Counted from the first letter of the stretch, positions 1 to 9,387 are shown. The stretch: 64,000 bases of DNA from Photobacterium malacitanum (GCF_900185615.1 NZ_FYAK01000001.1:777701-841700), one strand, 5' to 3'. A program made the numbers and translations. The notes: a model not told the origin generated them from the letters alone.

Positions 1-1123
1 GCCCTACTTGAGCAACTGCTTGATTAACTTTTTCATTAGCAAGTAACTTAATGATACCGTTATATGGCGCATTGATTTGAGTACCAATAACATTATCTGC
101 ATTCAAATCTCCCATCACAACAAAGTGTTCACCATTAAAACCACCTTTCGTACCGTTATCGTCATATAATGATGACTCACCATTGATGTAATAATTCCAA
201 AATGCATTTTCATCACTATTACGATAACGATTGTTGTAGGTAACAGTATCAAAACCAGAAGGTGTTGGGTGCGCTAACAATACGTTAATGGTTTTATTAC
301 CACTTGGAGTTGGAATAATGATCGGTGCATCAACATGGTTTTTTGAAGACAATCGTAATACTTCCCACTCTTCGTCACTAAACCATTTTTGACCACATAC
401 CATCCCTTCAGGAATCGGCTTTTTAGAATCTTCACATATTTCAATAATTGGATTAACTGCATTAGGTAAATCTTTACGCTTAAATTTCTGGAACGTACGT
501 GTATTAGCTGTATCTATTTCAAACTTCGACAATAATGCAAATGCGTAGTGACCATGATAGAAACCAAACCCTTGAGCATCATTAGCATCATCGGTTTTAG
601 TGTTATTATCTAAATCTAACCCAGTCGGTAATCCAGTATTCGTTGCATAGTTCTCAGCATAAGGATAGACAATAGGTTGTTGCATATTGCCACCATCAAC
701 ACTATTCAAACTCTGGCTGACTGCCAAATAGTTTTGCTGGAAACCATTTAATGAACGTACGTCATCAACCGTACCATTATTATTAAATTCATTTAGCAAT
801 AAAACATCAGGTCGATTCTTTTGAATAATAGCTGCTATATTACGAATCTGAATAATACGCTCAGCCAGTAAATGATCAGCTTCATTGGCTGTATCATTTT
901 TCCATGCCACAATTAATTCATTTTGTTTTTCTACAGGGATGGTCATGTATTCAACCCAACGTTGATAGGTTTCTTTTGGGTCATTATCTACCGCAAGTGC
1001 TGCGTTAAATTGAGCAAATTTAACTTCAGAAACAGGCTTTGGTTGAATTGAGTTTTGGTTATTATTACAACCAGTTACGATGAAAGATGCTGCTAATAAT
1101 GTTGCTAGTAATGTTTTATTCAT
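1..1123 (-). CDS. Endonuclease/exonuclease/phosphatase-family lipoprotein, 3' end cut off by window
   Basis: About 374 codons are visible and the C-terminus lies outside the window. The protein begins with a lipoprotein signal peptide, with a V-T-G-C lipobox ending at Cys19. The remainder fits the endonuclease/exonuclease/phosphatase (EEP) fold: an early D-V-L-L-L-N-E-F segment matches the metal-binding Glu block, and a later G-D-L-N-A-D block matches the conserved GDxN motif. It is therefore probably a surface-anchored metal-dependent phosphodiesterase or nuclease; the substrate cannot be read from the sequence. It stands alone, divergent from yciI. No clear Shine-Dalgarno precedes the ATG; instead a 16-bp palindrome covers that region. 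Confidence 0.75.
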   Translation of the reverse strand, partial: MNKTLLATLLAASFIVTGCNNNQNSIQPKPVSEVKFAQFNAALAVDNDPKETYQRWVEYMTIPVEKQNELIVAWKNDTANEADHLLAERIIQIRNIAAIIQKNRPDVLLLNEFNNNGTVDDVRSLNGFQQNYLAVSQSLNSVDGGNMQQPIVYPYAENYATNTGLPTGLDLDNNTKTDDANDAQGFGFYHGHYAFALLSKFEIDTANTRTFQKFKRKDLPNAVNPIIEICEDSKKPIPEGMVCGQKWFSDEEWEVLRLSSKNHVDAPIIIPTPSGNKTINVLLAHPTPSGFDTVTYNNRYRNSDENAFWNYYINGESSLYDDNGTKGGFNGEHFVVMGDLNADNVIGTQINAPYNGIIKLLANEKVNQAVAQVG

Positions 1124-1127
1124 TTTA

Positions 1128-1143
1128 AATTTAACGTTAAATT
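1128..1143. promoter_or_regulatory. 16-bp perfect palindrome over the translation start region
   Basis: AATTTAACGTTAAATT is self-complementary and ends five bases before the ATG of the nuclease-like lipoprotein gene, where a ribosome binding site would normally be. It could be an operator or a weak RNA hairpin. No known regulator is assigned. Confidence 0.3.
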
Positions 1144-1197
1144 ATTTTGATAAACACAATATTACTAATATATTTTAACGTTCTTTAAATCCTATTT

Positions 1198-1215
1198 GTT
1201 ACAAGAAAATGTAAC
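1198..1215. promoter_or_regulatory. Inverted repeat GTTACA-N6-TGTAAC
   Basis: A perfect 6-bp dyad with a 6-nt spacer lies about 75 bp upstream of the lipoprotein start, a usual distance for an operator near a promoter. The layout resembles a dimeric-regulator site. The regulator is unknown. Confidence 0.3.
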
Positions 1216-1709
1216 GAATATAGAATATATTGTAGATTTAATTGACGATTAAAATGACTACAAATGATTTATTATTTTTGTCATACAGATAGACAACTAT
1301 CGCTATTTAGCCACTTAATTAAAACAGAAAAACTAATTGAGAATAACAAAGAGGAAAGGTATTCCCATAATGGCTATTCCTTTAATAACAAGGAAATATT
1401 AGTAACTTCAATTGTGTGATCTTAATTCAAAATTTATATTATAATAATCAGCACTCTAAATATTTAGCCAAAAAACATTTCATTACACATTCCTCTCCTA
1501 ACTATACATTCATAATAATAGCTTCAATTACACACCAAATGCAACCTACTGCACATGTATAGTTATAAATTTCAACCCAATAATAATTATCATATTTAAT
1601 AATCATAAATACTTGTTAGCCATAAATATTTGGTTAGTATGGTGACATGCTAAATCAGAACGAAGTATTATTCGTGCTGTAAACCATAACAAAATAGGGA
1701 ATGCCGACT

Positions 1710-2009
1710 ATGTGGTATGTGATTTTTTCTCAAGATGTTGAAAATAGCTTAGAACGTCGTATGAGTGTACGTGAACAACATTTAGCACGATTAAAGGAAC
1801 TTCAGCAGCAAGACCGTTTATTAGTTGCCGGCCCAATGCCTGCTATTGATGATGAAAATCCGGGTGACGCAGGTTTTACCGGCTCAACTGTCATTGCTAA
1901 GTTTGAGTCATTAGAACAAGCTCAACAATGGGCCAATGCAGATCCTTATATTGATGCTGGTGTGTATGCCAATGTGATCGTTAAGCCGTTTAAAAAAGTC
2001 TTACCTTAA
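1710..2009 (+). CDS. yciI: YciI family protein
   Basis: A 99-residue protein of the YCII superfamily, a small ferredoxin-like alpha/beta fold. The N-terminus [17 protein letters not shown] matches the start of E. coli YciI closely, and an R-x-x-H-L-x-R-L segment with the conserved histidine follows. Its biochemical role is not established in the enterics. An in-frame ATG also exists 9 bp upstream, but the AGGGA ribosome binding site directly abuts that codon and sits 9 nt from the chosen one, so the inner ATG is preferred. A small lipoprotein gene follows after 19 bp and is probably co-transcribed. Confidence 0.85.
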   Translation: MWYVIFSQDVENSLERRMSVREQHLARLKELQQQDRLLVAGPMPAIDDENPGDAGFTGSTVIAKFESLEQAQQWANADPYIDAGVYANVIVKPFKKVLP

Positions 2010-2028
2010 ATATATTCAGGATCAACCA

Positions 2029-2430
2029 GTGAACCTAACTAAAACAAAAAAGTGGCTCGTTGCTGCAGTCGGCTTGTTTATCCTTGGTGGCTGTGCTTCA
2101 CATGACCAGCAAATGGTGGCTGAATCACTCGCTCAATCAAGAGCTGCAGCTATTGATAGTAAAGCGCCCTATCCTAAAATTGATGCTTACCAAATTACTC
2201 AAGCCTACGCGAGTAAGAATACCGTAAAAATTAATATCATTTATGGTGGAAATGGCCGCATAACCCCAACAACAGCCATAAAAACAGCCAGTGCAAATTA
2301 CTGTCATAACCAAGAGTTAATTCCGCTGTTTAAACATGGGGTAGATTATTTAATTACTATTCGTGATATCAGTGGTCGTCAGCTAGTATCGCAATCTATT
2401 TCAGAACAATATTGTGATTCTCTGAAATAA
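2029..2430 (+). CDS. Small hypothetical lipoprotein
   Basis: A 133-residue protein starting at GTG, with an AGGA ribosome binding site 7 nt upstream. The first 22 residues form a signal peptide (K-T-K-K-W, a hydrophobic core, then L-G-G-C), which predicts lipidation at Cys22. The mature part holds two further cysteines (in Y-C-H and the C-terminal Y-C-D), which could form a disulfide. I recognise no catalytic motif. It probably forms an operon with yciI, and a bidirectional terminator lies just downstream. Function unknown. Confidence 0.7.
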   Translation: MNLTKTKKWLVAAVGLFILGGCASHDQQMVAESLAQSRAAAIDSKAPYPKIDAYQITQAYASKNTVKINIIYGGNGRITPTTAIKTASANYCHNQELIPLFKHGVDYLITIRDISGRQLVSQSISEQYCDSLK

Positions 2431-2445
2431 TTAACGCACTACAAT

Positions 2446-2509
2446 ATAAAAAGCCCTACCACTGAGTCGTAACTTTAATAGCGTTACAGATTTTGGTTAG
2501 GGCTTTTTA
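2446..2509. terminator. Bidirectional terminator
   Basis: AAAAAGCCCTA and TAGGGCTTTTT arms are separated by a loop of about 40 nt, between the convergent small lipoprotein and sbmA-like genes. T-runs occur on both strands. Confidence 0.6.
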
Positions 2510-2524
2510 TATTTTCTTAATCGA

Positions 2525-3526
2525 TTAATCTGCAGGTACGCTTTCAACATTGATCGCATCATTAATTTGCACTTCAAAGGCACGTAATCTTTTATAGATA
2601 GACATTAGCTCTACGATTGTGCTCCATGAATGTACCAGAAATTGAAATGATTCTTCGACTTTACCAAACGCTCTTAATATTTGTTGTAGAACACCCAATG
2701 TTAATGCACCAGAAACAATCGCGGGGCCAAGCGCAATATAAGGTACAATCACGGTGTATTGAATATACGACCATTTTGCGATATCAAAATATAAGTAATG
2801 GCGATATAAGTTAAAGTAGTTTTGTCGAACATTAACAAACAGTTCTTTTACGGTTTCCGGCTCTGCACGTTGTGAATTATCTTCACCAAAGACCAACTCT
2901 TTACGATAAGCAGCCTCAACCTTTTGGTTTTTAAATTCTAATCCAGGTAAATGCACACCAACAATAGCCAATAATACCGTGCCAAATAATGCCGAAATAA
3001 TCGCTAAATACACCAAAGACCGATCAACTGCGCCAATCCAAGGCAGTTCGGTTATATTTTCACTTAATACCCATAAAATGGGTAAAAAGGCGAATAAGGT
3101 CATTAACGAGCGCATAAAACTCACACCCAAGCTTTCAACAATACGTGCAAAACGCATCGTGTCTTCTTGCACTCGTTGTGATGCCCCTTCAATATGACTG
3201 ATTTTATCCCAATGCTTCATATAATAGTTATTCATCGCGGTACGCCAACGGAAAACATAGTGACGAACAAAGAAATCGAGAATAACCGCAATGATGATAT
3301 ACACAGATACAATATTGAAAAACTCAATACAACCAGCAAGAAATTCATCAAACGTAACAGCATTAGGTTTGGCTAATGCCTTTTGAATGAGATCATAAAA
3401 GCTGCCAAACCATTCATTCACTTCTACATCAATTTGTACTTTATACCAAGTGACATATAAGATAACGGCACTACCAACAATCGACCATAAAAACCAGCGT
3501 CGATCAAGAAAGAACGATTTAAACAT
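2525..3526 (-). CDS. sbmA: SbmA/BacA-family peptide transporter, short N-terminus
   Basis: A 333-residue inner-membrane protein matching E. coli SbmA, a proton-driven importer of antimicrobial peptides and peptide antibiotics. Conserved blocks include H-Y-V-F-R-W-R-T-A-M-N, the R-V-Q-E-D-T-M-R-F-A segment, L-P-G-L-E-F-K-N-Q-x-V-E-A-A-Y-R-K-E-L and the C-terminal V-E-L-M-S-I-Y-K-R-L-R. E. coli SbmA is about 406 residues. Here residue 9 already aligns with about residue 80 of that protein, so the first membrane segment is absent. The start is supported by AAGGA 9 nt upstream, so this is not a mis-called start. It is an independent gene flanked by terminators. Confidence 0.85.
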   Translation of the reverse strand: MFKSFFLDRRWFLWSIVGSAVILYVTWYKVQIDVEVNEWFGSFYDLIQKALAKPNAVTFDEFLAGCIEFFNIVSVYIIIAVILDFFVRHYVFRWRTAMNNYYMKHWDKISHIEGASQRVQEDTMRFARIVESLGVSFMRSLMTLFAFLPILWVLSENITELPWIGAVDRSLVYLAIISALFGTVLLAIVGVHLPGLEFKNQKVEAAYRKELVFGEDNSQRAEPETVKELFVNVRQNYFNLYRHYLYFDIAKWSYIQYTVIVPYIALGPAIVSGALTLGVLQQILRAFGKVEESFQFLVHSWSTIVELMSIYKRLRAFEVQINDAINVESVPAD

Positions 3527-3708
3527 AACTACACATCCTTAATGTATTTATATTGCGTGCAGCCCTTGCACTGACAACTTAATCAATTTGTTTTATTGTT
3601 AACGGCTTATTTTAGTATTTGTCACTGCCCATAAAAACGCAACCTCATCACCATAATAAAGTTCATATAAGCTATTATAATAAAAAGATTACTACAAATT
3701 TCAGACAA

Positions 3709-3761
3709 AAAAATCCCTTATCTAGTTTACTCACATCAAGTGATAAAATTGATAAGGGATG
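3709..3761 (-). terminator. Terminator of the methyltransferase gene
   Basis: ATCCCTTATC and GATAAGGGAT arms are followed on the minus strand by a run of seven T. It lies about 50 bp past the stop codon. Confidence 0.7.
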
Positions 3762-3814
3762 ACAATAATGAATATTTTACGCTAATTGTTAATACTAATA
3801 TTTAACACTAAAAC

Positions 3815-4756
3815 TTAGCTACGACGCTCAAAGACTAACGCTTTCAGACCGCCTTCAGGTTCAATCTCATTAAATTCAGGTGGGTTATCTAGTCGTTGAG
3901 TAAATACCATATCAGGAGCTTCAGTCGCCATACCATCAATAAGAAATTGACTAGTTAGCGAAGGATCATTAACACACGCTAATACAACCCCTTCAGCTGT
4001 GAGTAGCTCAGGCAAACGGCGTAAAATCTTTTGATAATCTTTCGTCAGCGCAAAACTGCCTTTTTGAAACGATGGTGGATCAATGATGATTAAATCATAA
4101 GGACCCATCTTGCGCACCTTACCCCATGACTTAAAAAGCTCATGACCAAGAAAGCTCACTTTCTTTAGATCATGATTATTAAGGTGATGATTATCACGCC
4201 CACGACTTAATGCCGCTTTGGCCATATCAAGGTTAACAACAAATTCTGCACCACCAGCAATCGCAGCGACAGAAAAACCACAGGTATAAGCAAACAGATT
4301 AAGTACGCGCTTACCTGCTGCATGCTCACGCACCCAATCACGGCCATAACGCATATCTAAAAATAAGCCGTTATTTTGATTACGACCTAAATCAAGTTTG
4401 TAGGTTAAGCCACTTTCAATAACATCTTGATAGTCTGAGCTTTGTCCCCATACAACGTCCATCGGTGAGCCTTGACGATCACGATGCTGTAAGAGTAGAC
4501 AACGAGCACCACTGGTTTGCCAAACTTCCGTTTGGGTTAATCTAGCCAGTAAATCAGCTAATGCCGCCATAAAATCAGCATCAGGTTCTTTAAATAAGGA
4601 AACCAGCACTTGCCCTTGCAGCCAATCAACAGTGATGTGTTCAAGCCCCGGCCAACAACGTCCACGACCATGAAATAAACGGCGGACTTCTGTTGGTGGT
4701 GTCGTTAAAGCCGTTAATAAATGGGCTTCTAAGGTAGGTAGAGCACTAATTTCCAT
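3815..4756 (-). CDS. Class I SAM-dependent methyltransferase (COG1092-like)
   Basis: A protein of about 313 residues. The C-terminal half is a Rossmann methyltransferase resembling the rRNA cytosine methyltransferase RlmI: a R-V-L-N-L-F-A-Y-T-C-G-F-S motif I, an acidic N-L-D-M block, and I-I-I-D-P-P-S-F, the motif IV of N/C5-type nucleic acid methyltransferases. The N-terminal region (V-R-R-L-F-H-G-R-G-R-x-W-P-G-L-E) is shared with Vibrionaceae homologues. The substrate is probably RNA, but this is inferred. A TTG 21 bp upstream is an alternative start; the ATG was chosen although neither has a strong ribosome binding site. Confidence 0.8.
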   Translation of the reverse strand: MEISALPTLEAHLLTALTTPPTEVRRLFHGRGRCWPGLEHITVDWLQGQVLVSLFKEPDADFMAALADLLARLTQTEVWQTSGARCLLLQHRDRQGSPMDVVWGQSSDYQDVIESGLTYKLDLGRNQNNGLFLDMRYGRDWVREHAAGKRVLNLFAYTCGFSVAAIAGGAEFVVNLDMAKAALSRGRDNHHLNNHDLKKVSFLGHELFKSWGKVRKMGPYDLIIIDPPSFQKGSFALTKDYQKILRRLPELLTAEGVVLACVNDPSLTSQFLIDGMATEAPDMVFTQRLDNPPEFNEIEPEGGLKALVFERRS

Positions 4757-4841
4757 AACATCATTCAAAGTAGTCAATTAAGACGGCTATTCTATACGTT
4801 GCGTCCAAGAATACCAACCACAGCCCAAATAGAACCATTGA

Positions 4842-5051
4842 CTAATGGTGTTTAGCGCGGAGTACATACTCAATCGAATAATCAATAAGGCAAGTTGAAT
4901 GTAAATGTAGTGTCGAAGATGAAGGTAAAAAATGACGAGGCGTTGTTTCTGGTAGTAATAGATGTTGTTGAGCACGATTTCGACGATGCTGTGATTGACG
5001 TTTTTGCTGAGAAACACGCATTTTAAGCGTACGTGAATAAGCACTTCGCAT
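4842..5051 (-). CDS. Small basic hypothetical protein
   Basis: A 69-residue frame rich in Arg, His and Gln (M-R-S-A-Y-S-R-T-L-K-M-R-V-S-Q-Q-K-R-Q-S-Q-H-R-R-N-R). It has an AGAGGT ribosome binding site 7 nt before the ATG, and it fills the otherwise empty gap between the methyltransferase and pseudouridine synthase genes on the same strand. The basic N-terminus could bind nucleic acid. No family was recognised, and coding status rests mainly on the ribosome binding site, so it may be spurious. Confidence 0.35.
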   Translation of the reverse strand: MRSAYSRTLKMRVSQQKRQSQHRRNRAQQHLLLPETTPRHFLPSSSTLHLHSTCLIDYSIEYVLRAKHH

Positions 5052-5191
5052 TGTAAACCTCTAACTAATACATTCCCTGCGCGCATTATAATTTATCGTA
5101 ATCAAAAAGAAATCCACATCCACAGTCTTAGCTATCAATTGCTGGTAATACCCGCAGTTATCCATTAACTGCAGATATTTAATCCATCGTG

Positions 5192-5878
5192 TTATTTTTT
5201 ATGGGCTAAAGCAGGCCATGTTTGAGACCACGGTTGTTGCCACTGTATTAAAGCTTGTTGTGCTTCAGGTGTTGACCATAATGTTCCAACACTTGGTGAG
5301 CATAAAAATTGTTGTAACTCACCTTGATATGGAAAACGTAATCCATAAGCATGCAAATAACCACGATCAGCTGCTTCATTACCATAAATATCATCACCAG
5401 TAATGCCAGAGCCAACACTGCGTAAGGCAACGCGAATTTGATGGGTTTTACCTGTATAAGGCTTGCACAAAAAAATCCGTCGGCCTTCTCCTGCTGCCGC
5501 AGAGAAAAATTGCGTTATTGCAGGGTTGTGCTTAGTTGTCTCTAATTTCCAACTACTGCGGCGTGAGCGAGTCATATCACCAATAACGACACCTTGTTTT
5601 TTCTTGGGTTTTTTAGTACCAATAGCAACATAGTATTTTTCGACTCGACGCTCTGCAAAATTAGCGCATAATGCAGCTGCTGCCGTTTTATTGCGCCCTA
5701 GTAATAATAATCCAGATGTCATTTTGTCTAATCGATGGATTAAATAAAGCTTTTCATCACCGGTTTGTGCAGCAACGGCAGCAAGTAGAGGTTGTTCATT
5801 ATCATCTTTATGAACGCTGATCCCTGGATGCTTATTAATCACTAAAAAATCAGAATGCTGGTAAACAAGATCAAACAT
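5192..5878 (-). CDS. RluA-family pseudouridine synthase (TIGR01621 type)
   Basis: A 228-residue RNA pseudouridine synthase. The catalytic H-R-L-D motif places the nucleophile at Asp51. The conserved G-x-x-V-H-K-D block precedes it, and K-P-Y-T-G-K-T-H-Q-I-R-V-A-L (motif III) follows. It lacks an N-terminal S4 domain, which fits the short RluA-like group. It isomerises uridine in rRNA or tRNA; the target base cannot be read. A GTG 15 bp upstream is possible, but homologues begin near M-F-D-L-V-Y, so the inner ATG was used. Confidence 0.8.
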   Translation of the reverse strand: MFDLVYQHSDFLVINKHPGISVHKDDNEQPLLAAVAAQTGDEKLYLIHRLDKMTSGLLLLGRNKTAAAALCANFAERRVEKYYVAIGTKKPKKKQGVVIGDMTRSRRSSWKLETTKHNPAITQFFSAAAGEGRRIFLCKPYTGKTHQIRVALRSVGSGITGDDIYGNEAADRGYLHAYGLRFPYQGELQQFLCSPSVGTLWSTPEAQQALIQWQQPWSQTWPALAHKK

Positions 5879-6031
5879 AATTGAAAATAACACCTTTACA
5901 GTACATAGATGGCGCGAGTATAACCAGCCCTTAAAAAAAGAACAGCGTTGAGAAATATATTGTTCATTCTCATCAAAACAATTGATGACCTATTGCCCCT
6001 AAAGCGGTTGTTATAAGATCAATTATTACGC

Positions 6032-6060
6032 GGTGTTTACCCCACAAAACGGTAACACCT
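6032..6060. promoter_or_regulatory. Imperfect hairpin upstream of cls
   Basis: GGTGTTTACC and GGTAACACC arms (one bulge) lie about 120 bp before the cardiolipin synthase start. No T-run follows, so it looks like an operator or leader structure rather than a terminator. Confidence 0.25.
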
Positions 6061-6177
6061 CCTCAAAAATAGCCTTGACTATTCAACATAAGCATTAAAA
6101 AGCAGTGAATATTAGGTTTTTTTTTAATTTCAATGCACTATACATACAAAGTGTATTTATATTGATGAAGTAATTCA

Positions 6178-7638
6178 ATGGAACAGTTTTACCAAATCTT
6201 AACGTGGATTGGCATTTTCGCCTATTGGTTGTTAATTGCCGCTGTCACTGTACGTGTGGTTTTCAAACGCCGAGCTGTTGGTGTTTCTCTCGCATGGATG
6301 ATGATTATCTATATCGTCCCATTTGGTGGCGTTATTGCCTACCTACTCTTTGGTGAGCTTAATCTTGGTAAAAAACGTGCCGAACGTGCTCGTGAGATGT
6401 TTTTCCCGTTTGCAAGTTGGTTTCAATGCCTCACAGATTGCCCCGGCCACCAGCCTCAAAATATGAGCGATGTTGCAAAACCGATCAGTGATCTGTGTGA
6501 AAACCGTCTTGGTTTACCCGGCTTAGTCGGTAACCAACTGTCATTAAAATCATCAACTGATGAAATATTACGATCGCTTATTTGTGATATTAATAACGCG
6601 CAGCACTCAATTCATCTAGAATTCTATATTTGGTATCCTGGCGGCTTAGCTGATGAGGTTGGCGTTGCTCTGATTCAAGCGGCTAAACGCGGTATTAGAA
6701 TTCGAATTTTACTCGACTCTGCAGGCAGCATGCGCTTTTTCCGTTCTCATTGGCCAAAGCTAATTCGCGGCGCGGGTATTGAGTTGGTAGAGGCACTCGC
6801 AGTATCACCTTTTCGTATGTTCTTACGCCGATTAGATTTACGCCAACACCGCAAAATAGTCGTTATTGATGACAATATTGCTTACACAGGTTCAATGAAC
6901 TTAGTTGATCCGGCGTTCTTTAAGGTCGATGCAGGGGTCGGTCAATGGGTCGATGTTATGGTTAGAATCAGTGGACCTACGGTTTCAGTGCTAAATTGTA
7001 TTCAAGCATGGGACTGGGAAGTAGAAACAGGACAACGGTTTTTACCGCCTCTACCTGCCTGCAAAATGCCACAACAAGATGACCCTCACTATGACACGGT
7101 ACAAGTGATCCCATCAGGCCCAGGTATGCCCGATGATATTATTCATCAAGTGTTACTATTAAGTATTTACCAAGCAAAGAAAAGTATTGTTATTACGACC
7201 CCTTACTTTGTACCAAGTGAGCATTTATTACATGCAATGAAGGGTGCTGCTGAACGTAATGTTGAGGTGCATATTGTATTGCCTGATAAAAACGATTCGA
7301 CCATGGTTGAATGGGCAAGTCGCTCTTTCTTTAGTGATCTTCTAAAATCAGGGGTTCATATTCATCGTTTTCATGGCGGTTTATTACATACTAAATCAGT
7401 GGTGATTGATGATACTCACTGTCTAATTGGTACCGTTAACCTTGATATGCGCAGTTTATGGCTTAATTTTGAAGTCACAATGGCAGTTGATAACCTTGAG
7501 TTCACTCATAAACTGAGTCAATTACAGCAAAGTTATATCGCTAACTCTGAGCCTGTCGATAAAGAACAATGGGAAAAACGCTCAGTGCGTAATAAGTTTG
7601 GAGAACGCTTCTTCTATATGTTTAGCCCATTACTATAA
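6178..7638 (+). CDS. cls: Cardiolipin synthase A
   Basis: A 486-residue inner-membrane phospholipase-D-family enzyme that condenses two phosphatidylglycerols into cardiolipin plus glycerol. Two N-terminal membrane helices occupy roughly residues 8-60. The two HKD catalytic motifs are visible: H-R-K-x-x-x-I-D-D around His224 and H-T-K-x-x-x-I-D-D around His404, each followed by a G-[ST]-[MV]-N block. The length matches ClsA (486 in E. coli). The gene is monocistronic and ends at a strong hairpin shared with the convergent alcohol dehydrogenase gene. Confidence 0.93.
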   Translation: MEQFYQILTWIGIFAYWLLIAAVTVRVVFKRRAVGVSLAWMMIIYIVPFGGVIAYLLFGELNLGKKRAERAREMFFPFASWFQCLTDCPGHQPQNMSDVAKPISDLCENRLGLPGLVGNQLSLKSSTDEILRSLICDINNAQHSIHLEFYIWYPGGLADEVGVALIQAAKRGIRIRILLDSAGSMRFFRSHWPKLIRGAGIELVEALAVSPFRMFLRRLDLRQHRKIVVIDDNIAYTGSMNLVDPAFFKVDAGVGQWVDVMVRISGPTVSVLNCIQAWDWEVETGQRFLPPLPACKMPQQDDPHYDTVQVIPSGPGMPDDIIHQVLLLSIYQAKKSIVITTPYFVPSEHLLHAMKGAAERNVEVHIVLPDKNDSTMVEWASRSFFSDLLKSGVHIHRFHGGLLHTKSVVIDDTHCLIGTVNLDMRSLWLNFEVTMAVDNLEFTHKLSQLQQSYIANSEPVDKEQWEKRSVRNKFGERFFYMFSPLL

Positions 7639-7640
7639 AT

Positions 7641-7672
7641 AAAAAACGCCTCAGCTTTGAGGCGTTTTTTTA
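7641..7672. terminator. Bidirectional terminator between cls and the alcohol dehydrogenase
   Basis: AAAAAACGCCTCA and TGAGGCGTTTTTT form a near-perfect stem with a 4-nt loop and T-runs on both strands. Confidence 0.9.
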
Positions 7673-7709
7673 ATTATAATAACTAATATTATCGAGTTAA
7701 TATCAACGA

Positions 7710-8858
7710 TTACATTGCAGCCATAAAGATTTGTGAGATCTCTTCATGGGTCGCTTGTTTCGGGTTAGTGAAACCACACGCATCTTTTAGAGCATTATCC
7801 GCTAACAACGCAATATCTTCAGCTTTTACATTGAGCTCTTTTAAGCCAGTAGGAATACCAACATCTTTAGACAATGCCATGATTGCATCAATAGCAGCAT
7901 TTGCACCTTGTTGCGGTGTCATCACATCAACATTAACCCCCATTGCCGCTGCCACATCGCGTAGACGCTCAGGGCATACTTGAGCGTTATAACGTTGAAC
8001 ATGTGGTAATAATACTGCATTACACACGCCATGAGGTAAATTATAAAAGCCACCAAGTTGGTGCGCCATTGCATGCACATAACCTAATGAAGCGTTATTA
8101 AATGCCATTCCCGCCATAAATTGCGCATAAGCCATTTGCTCACGAGCATGAAGATTTTGACCTTCTTTAACCGCAGTGCGTAAATTCGCTTCAATTAATT
8201 CAATCGCTTTGATCGCAACGGCATCGGTAATTGGCGTTGCAGCAATTGAGACATAAGCTTCAATTGCGTGAGTTAACGCATCCATACCTGTTGCCGCTGT
8301 TAATGAAGCAGGTTTTGCTAACATTAACTGAGGATCATTGACTGACATTAATGGCGTAGTGTTCTTATCTACAATCGCCATTTTAATATGACGAGTTTCA
8401 TCAGTAATAATACAGAAACGGGTCATTTCAGATGCAGTACCCGCCGTGGTATTAATCGCAACCACAGGTAGCTGTGCTTTTGCAGAACGATCAACACCTT
8501 CATAATCACCAATCTGGCCACCGTTAGCCGCCAAAAGAGCAATACCTTTTGCACAATCATGTGGTGAACCACCACCCAATGAAATAACAAAGTCACAGCC
8601 GTTATCTTTAAGTAATGTTAGGCCTTGATCAACGTTAGTGATGGTAGGGTTCGGTTGAGTACCATCATAAACAACAGAATCAATGCCACGCTCAGTTAAT
8701 AACACTGCAACTTGTGTCACCACACCTATTTCGTTTAATACTTTATCAGTAACAATTAATGCTTTCTTAAAGCCATGTGCTTTAATTGCATCAGCCGCAG
8801 CTGTTAAACAACCCGCACCCATAAAGTTAACGGTTGGAATATAAAACGCACTACTCAT
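7710..8858 (-). CDS. yiaY: Iron-containing alcohol dehydrogenase (YiaY-like)
   Basis: A 382-residue group III Fe-dependent alcohol dehydrogenase. The N-terminal NAD-binding domain has G-G-G-S-P-H-D at residues 95-101. The C-terminal metal domain shows the [12 protein letters not shown] block and the G-x-x-H-A-M-A-H-x-L-G-G-x-x-x-x-P-H-G histidine cluster. It resembles E. coli YiaY and Zymomonas AdhB and oxidises or reduces short alcohols and aldehydes in the cytoplasm. AAGGT precedes the ATG. A half-conserved FNR-like sequence (TTGATCTAAAACAA at 8986) lies upstream, but it is too weak to list as a site. Confidence 0.88.
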   Translation of the reverse strand: MSSAFYIPTVNFMGAGCLTAAADAIKAHGFKKALIVTDKVLNEIGVVTQVAVLLTERGIDSVVYDGTQPNPTITNVDQGLTLLKDNGCDFVISLGGGSPHDCAKGIALLAANGGQIGDYEGVDRSAKAQLPVVAINTTAGTASEMTRFCIITDETRHIKMAIVDKNTTPLMSVNDPQLMLAKPASLTAATGMDALTHAIEAYVSIAATPITDAVAIKAIELIEANLRTAVKEGQNLHAREQMAYAQFMAGMAFNNASLGYVHAMAHQLGGFYNLPHGVCNAVLLPHVQRYNAQVCPERLRDVAAAMGVNVDVMTPQQGANAAIDAIMALSKDVGIPTGLKELNVKAEDIALLADNALKDACGFTNPKQATHEEISQIFMAAM

Positions 8859-9387
8859 AATAACTTACCTTATCTTTCAAATATGCATTATTAAATATGC
8901 CTTATTCTATAAAGCCAATTTAAGTAATGACACTCAGCCAAAAATACGTCTTAGGTATTTTTACGCCTTTGGTTCTAACATCGATTTGATCTAAAACAAA
9001 TATTGAAAAAACACTGTAACTTATCTGCAATACTATGAACCAGATCGCAAAAAACACACCTTTATTGTCGCCAACAGGAAACAATATCATTCATTGAGGA
9101 AACATAATTGGAGCTAAAAACGGCATGAAGCAGTATCACGTTTCAATTTAATCGGTATAAAAATCCAGTAAATGGTCGCTTTATCATCTTACGGTAACCG
9201 CAATTCCGCCCTACTATGCGACTAACGCAGCTTATTATTACTTTTAGCTCTTGAAAATATTCACGTCTTGGTCGATGTAAATATCCTCACACTATAATTA
9301 GCAGCATAAAAAAATCCCTCGCTATTACTAACGAGGGATTTTTTAGTTTACACGCTATTTAAAAAGTGACCAGCATATGAATTTATC
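8859..9387. other. Intergenic region
   Basis: The stretch between the two minus-strand genes yiaY and the DEAD-box helicase holds the helicase terminator and presumably the yiaY promoter. No gene or RNA was recognised in the remaining 450 bp. Confidence 0.5.
9307..9346 (-). terminator. Terminator of the DEAD-box helicase gene
   Basis: AAAATCCCTCG and CGAGGGATTTTTT form a strong stem. A run of T follows on the minus strand. Confidence 0.85.

Larger units (their letters stand above)
1124..1709. other. Intergenic region between divergent genes
   Basis: This is a very AT-rich stretch between the divergent nuclease-like gene and yciI. Apart from the two dyads listed separately, no gene, RNA or terminator is evident. 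It presumably holds both promoters. Confidence 0.5.

Noticed and set aside
1278..1296. TTGTCAT-N4-ATAGACA as a Pho box for the nuclease-like gene
   Set aside because: Only the first half resembles the PhoB consensus, and orientation and distance are not convincing.
4787..5086. 99-codon frame overlapping the small basic frame
   Set aside because: No ribosome binding site. The overlapping 69-codon frame has a better translation start.
8986..8999. FNR site upstream of yiaY
   Set aside because: Only one half-site is good (TTGAT...AACAA); too weak to list.
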